Assembly (NCBI GenBank): GCA_009911715.1
Contig: CP047880.1
Coordinates: 930,001-994,000, forward strand
From: Methanomassiliicoccaceae archaeon DOK
Lineage (GTDB): Archaea; Thermoplasmatota; Thermoplasmata; Methanomassiliicoccales; Methanomethylophilaceae
Length of the DNA: 64,000 nt
Direction of reading: 5' to 3'
A program made the translations under genes and the position numbers. This document shows positions 61,080-64,000 of the stretch, piece after piece. A model generated the notes under the pieces. That model saw nothing but the letters and a program-made list of their open reading frames with translations, did not search any database and had not been told where the DNA came from. Position 1 is the first letter of the stretch, and every line of letters begins with the position of its first letter.

Positions 61080-62273
61080 ATGAACATGAAGAGCAAGAGC
61101 GAGGTAGTGAGCTGTCTCAGCAAGCCCCTCTGCATCTGCGACTCCACCCTCGGGTTCGGGGAGCAGGCAGCGGGAGCAGTTTTCTCGAACATCGAAAAAT
61201 ACAGGATCGCCCAGCTTCTGGACGACGCGGGAGTGCCCCAGATAGAGGCCGGGAACCCCATCCTCGGCACAGAGGAGAAGAAAGCCGTCAGGCACATCGC
61301 GCGCATGGGCCTGAATGCTTCCGTCATGGCATGGAACAGGGCAGAGATCGACGAGATCAACGCCAGCATCGACTGCGACGTGGACTCGGTCACAATCGCC
61401 CTCCCCGCCTCGGAGATCCAGATGGAGAACATGCTGAAGAAGGACCACCAGTGGGTCCTGGACAAGATCTACGAGTCGACAGCGTACGCCGCCGAGCACG
61501 GGCTCTACATCTCCGTCATCGCAGAGGACGCCTCCCGTGCAGACCTCGGGTTCCTTATCGACTTCGCCAAGGTCGCCAAGGAGGCCGGTGCGGACCGCTT
61601 CGGATACGAGGACTCCCTCGGACTGGACGACCCGTTCACCTGCAACGAGAGGATCAAGATGATCAAGCAGATCTCGAACTTCGACATCGAGATCGTCACC
61701 CACAACGACTTCGGCATGGCCACCGCCAACGCCCTCGCCGCGATCAAGTCCGGGGCGAGGTTCGTCAGGACCACGACGATGGGACTCGGCCCCAGGGCCG
61801 GATGCGCTCCGCTCGAGGAGGTCGTCATGACCTCGAAGCACATGCTCTCGGCCGACACCGGAATCGACTCCACGAAGCTCCGCACCGTCGCAGAAGCGGT
61901 CTCCACCGCATCCGGGTTCCAGATATGGCCCACCAAGCCCGTCATCGGGGCCAAGTGCTTCGCCCAGGAGTCCGGCATCCTCAACAAGCCCGAGTGCACG
62001 GAGCCCTACGACCCCGCCGAGGTGGGAATGGAGAGGACCCTCGTCATCGGCAAGCACTCCGTCAGGAACACCATCGTCGCGGCCATGTCCGAGATGAGCA
62101 TCGAGCTCAGCAGGGACGACGCCGAGCAGCTCCTCGGAATGGTCAGGAAGGCATCCACCATGATGCACCGCAGCCTCAACCAGAGGGAGCTCTTCCAGCT
62201 CTACGAGGACATGATGTCCGGCAACAACACGTTCGACGACGACGTCCCCGCTCCCGCGGCTCAGACCCAGTGA
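61080..62273 (+). CDS. Homocitrate synthase / isopropylmalate synthase family (DRE-TIM) enzyme
   Basis: This 397-residue enzyme of the acyl-CoA condensing TIM-barrel family has CDSTLGFGEQAAGAVF (the usual D-x-T-L-R-D-G-E-Q altered to DSTLGFGEQ), a metal pair in THNDFGMATANALAAIKSGA and TTTMGLGPRAGCAPLEEVV. The C-terminal part GKHSVRNTIVAAM is close to NifV-type homocitrate synthases. Candidate roles are homocitrate for coenzyme B precursors (AksA-like) or another 2-oxo-acid elongation. The missing Arg of the DRE motif makes the exact reaction uncertain. Start ATG 61080 or 61086. Confidence 0.78.
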   Translation: MNMKSKSEVVSCLSKPLCICDSTLGFGEQAAGAVFSNIEKYRIAQLLDDAGVPQIEAGNPILGTEEKKAVRHIARMGLNASVMAWNRAEIDEINASIDCDVDSVTIALPASEIQMENMLKKDHQWVLDKIYESTAYAAEHGLYISVIAEDASRADLGFLIDFAKVAKEAGADRFGYEDSLGLDDPFTCNERIKMIKQISNFDIEIVTHNDFGMATANALAAIKSGARFVRTTTMGLGPRAGCAPLEEVVMTSKHMLSADTGIDSTKLRTVAEAVSTASGFQIWPTKPVIGAKCFAQESGILNKPECTEPYDPAEVGMERTLVIGKHSVRNTIVAAMSEMSIELSRDDAEQLLGMVRKASTMMHRSLNQRELFQLYEDMMSGNNTFDDDVPAPAAQTQ

Positions 62274-62293
62274 GCCCGTCAAACGATCCACAG

Positions 62294-62322
62294 CCGCCCC
62301 TTCCCTCGCCGGGAGGGGGCGG
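62294..62322 (+). terminator. Hairpin after the homocitrate-synthase-like gene
   Basis: CCGCCCC...CCCTC-GCCG-GGGAGGGGGCGG folds with a small bulge, 20 bp after the stop. AACAATCTTAGCTTTT follows. Confidence 0.55.
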
Positions 62323-62400
62323 AACAATCTTAGCTTTTAACATTAGTGAGCATAATTCACTGCATAGTTGGCTTTTATACCTACATCGAATCTTATCACA

Positions 62401-62744
62401 TGCAGCGCCCGAAGATAAGCAGCGTTATAGAGGACAGGCACAACAACATGATCATCATGCTGCTGTACCTCTGCGGGAGGAAGTCCAAGACGGAGATCTA
62501 CAAGCAGGTCTCCAGCAACCCCCGCATGTCGTACAAGCTCCAGCTCCTGGAGGACGCGGGGATAATAACCGTGACAAGGGAGAGGAGCCAGAGGGAGAGG
62601 TTCATGGTGGACCTCACCCCTCTGGGGAAGACCTACGGCCGCGGGCTGTGCGCCCTGGAGGACAGCATCGGCGGCGATGTGGAGGCCCTCCGTCGCGGTG
62701 GGTTCGGACCCCCGAGGTACGACGAGGAGTTCTTCGACGACTGA
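62401..62744 (+). CDS. Winged-helix transcriptional regulator, paralog of 19249-19542
   Basis: This 114-residue protein has a helix-turn-helix (KSKTEIYKQVSSNPRMSYKLQLLEDAGI, about 30-57), a wing (RFMVDLTPLGKTYGRGL) and an acidic/aromatic tail (YDEEFFDD). It shares IYxxVSSNPRMxxKLxxLE with the regulator at 19.2 kb, indicating a lineage family. A TATA-like CTTTTATACC (about 62371-62380) lies about 25 bp before the ATG at 62401, so it is leaderless. It stops 2 bp from the end of the PaaK-like gene, convergently. Confidence 0.75.
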
Positions 62745-62746
62745 GA

Positions 62747-64000
62747 TCAGTCGTACTTCCTGTTGTCGGTGACGTGGTTCGCCTTGCCCTCGAACCTCTG
62801 GAGAGTGCCGGGCAGGACGAGCCTGACGTCGGACTTGATGTTGAGGACCTCCTTCATCCTGGAGCTGAGCCTCTGGGTCATCCTGTTGAGCTCGACCATG
62901 TCCTCGGTCAGGCTGGACTCGTTGAGCTCGACCTCCACCACCATGTTGTCCATGTAGTTCTCGTTGGTGAGGGTGATGTGGTAGAACGGGGACAGGAACG
63001 GCATCTCGCCGATGACGCTCTCGATCTGCGAGGGGAACACGTTGACCCCTCTGACGACGAGCATGTCGTCCGTCCTTCCGGAGATCCTCATGAGCCTGGG
63101 GTGGGTCCTTCCGCACTCGCACTTCTCCCATGTGAGGGCGGAGACGTCGCCGATCTTGTACCTGATGAGCGGGAACGCCTCCTTCTGAAGCATGGTGACC
63201 ACGATCTCGCCCCTCTCGCCCTCTGCGCAGGGGTCACCGTTCTTGTCGAGGATCTCCATGTAGCACAGGTCGGCCCAGATGTGGAGTCCGCACTGCTTCT
63301 CGCACTCGAGGAACATGGGGCCGTAGAACTCGCTCGCCCCGTAGCAGTTGTGGACGCGGACGCCGGTCCTCTCCTGGAGCTTCTGCCTCATGGTCTCCGA
63401 CCAGGGCTCCCCTCCGGCGATGGCCAGCCTGACCTTGGTGTCGTTCCTTATGTCGATGCCCATCTGGTCGCAGACGTCTGCGATGTGGAACATGTACGAC
63501 GGGGTCCCAGCCCAGGCGGTGACGGGCAGGTCCTGCATCAGCTGAATCTGCCTGGCGGTGTTCCCTGTGCCGATGGGGAGGACCGTGGCGCCGATCCTCT
63601 CCGCACCGTAGTGGACGCCGAGGCCGCCTGTGAAGAGGCCGTATCCGTGGAAGTTCTGGAGCATGTCCTTGCGCGTCATGCCGAACGACGTCATTCCGCG
63701 TGCAAGGGATTCCGTCCAGTTGTCGATGTCCTTCTGGGTGTACCCGACGACCGTCGGCCTTCCGGTGGTGCCGGACGAGACGTGCACCCTGACGATGTCG
63801 TCGTAGGGCCTGACGAACAGCTTGTCGGGGTAGTTGTCCCTGAGGTCCGTCTTCCTCATGAATGGGACCTGACGGAACTTCTCGAAGCTGTCGATGTCCT
63901 CCGGGAGCAGGTTCACGGACCTCATCTTCTCATGGAAGAAGAGCGACGCGTCGTACATCTCGCGCACCTTGGCCCTGAGCAGGCTGAGCTGCATCTTCTC
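62747..64000 (-). CDS. paaK: Phenylacetate-CoA ligase family (PaaK-like) adenylating enzyme, 5' end cut by window
   Basis: At least 417 residues are visible. SSGTTGRPTVVGYTQKD is the AMP-binding P-loop, with GYGLFTGGLGVHYGAERIGATVLPIG, YGASEFYGPMFLECE, GRTDDMLVVRGVNVFPSQIES and a C-terminal ACT-like domain region (NMVVEVELNES). It would activate an arylacetate to its CoA thioester (or the reverse, saving ATP) and fits with IorAB. The frame is still open at 64000, and family members have about 15 more residues before LQLSLLRAKV-like text. So the start lies outside. Confidence 0.87.
   Translation of the reverse strand, partial: EKMQLSLLRAKVREMYDASLFFHEKMRSVNLLPEDIDSFEKFRQVPFMRKTDLRDNYPDKLFVRPYDDIVRVHVSSGTTGRPTVVGYTQKDIDNWTESLARGMTSFGMTRKDMLQNFHGYGLFTGGLGVHYGAERIGATVLPIGTGNTARQIQLMQDLPVTAWAGTPSYMFHIADVCDQMGIDIRNDTKVRLAIAGGEPWSETMRQKLQERTGVRVHNCYGASEFYGPMFLECEKQCGLHIWADLCYMEILDKNGDPCAEGERGEIVVTMLQKEAFPLIRYKIGDVSALTWEKCECGRTHPRLMRISGRTDDMLVVRGVNVFPSQIESVIGEMPFLSPFYHITLTNENYMDNMVVEVELNESSLTEDMVELNRMTQRLSSRMKEVLNIKSDVRLVLPGTLQRFEGKANHVTDNRKYD

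Overview
The window is about 60 % G+C archaeal chromosome. It carries archaeal-type information genes: RFC large subunit, Pelota, aIF6, ribosomal proteins S19e, L31e and L39e, a PDCD5-like protein, an archaeal SRP RNA and Taw1. It also carries a methanogenesis marker 2 (PurM-like) gene and the archaeal pterin enzyme MptE, so the host is a methanogen. IorAB, a PaaK-type ligase and tandem zinc-ribbon membrane proteins fit Methanomassiliicoccales or a close Thermoplasmatota relative. None of the complete genes I could read ends in TAG: nearly all end in TGA and four in TAA. That is expected if UAG is kept for pyrrolysine. Placement at order level is inference.

Layout. 1-7.4 kb: a degenerate DnaQ-like exonuclease (cut by the window edge), two small membrane proteins, and an AddAB-like helicase-nuclease pair. 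7.4-15.5 kb: P-type ATPase, DEDDh exonuclease, SfsA, an HPr-kinase-like ATPase with a membrane partner, YjbQ, HxlR regulator, and an iron-sulfur flavoprotein/flavodoxin/DUF1294 run. 15.5-19.6 kb (minus): Taw1, RfcL, zinc-ribbon membrane protein, ABC ATPase, winged-helix regulator. 19.8-27.5 kb: sodium:solute symporter with its 44-residue companion, SRP RNA, methanogenesis marker 2, CorA, site-2 protease, MptE, DUF373. 27.6-32.4 kb: metallo-beta-lactamase-fold hydrolase, ribosomal operon rps19e-pdcd5-rpl39e-rpl31e-eif6, DUF368 transporter, a frameshifted EamA gene. 32.8-34.5 kb: three related zinc-ribbon four-helix membrane proteins.

34.5-41.1 kb is a phosphate regulon. pstS, a fused pstC-pstA permease, pstB and phoU run on minus; an AbrB-PhoU regulator is divergent across an AT-rich spacer. 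pstS contains two apparently identical 759-bp direct repeats, arranged so that the encoded domains look circularly permuted. 41.2-46.5 kb: UbiX-like enzyme, small proteins, GNAT, nitroreductase, LeuRS.

The locus at 46.5-48.2 kb looks least described. A dyad- and repeat-packed 300-bp region precedes a tandem ribbon-helix-helix regulator. Next to it is a 234-residue FtsZ-family protein that has the GTP-binding loops but stops before the T7 loop and the C-terminal tubulin domain. It resembles the haloarchaeal cdrS-ftsZ2 pairing, with a truncated FtsZ.

48.5-64 kb: nicotinate phosphoribosyltransferase, IorBA, tRNA-Leu(UAG), EamA transporter, bacterial-type glutamate dehydrogenase behind a perfect 18-bp palindrome, CarAB, Pelota, a homocitrate-synthase family enzyme, a second winged-helix paralog, and a PaaK-like ligase cut by the window end. 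Many genes have a TATA element about 25 bp before the start codon (leaderless or near-leaderless mRNA), and many operon partners overlap by ATGA.
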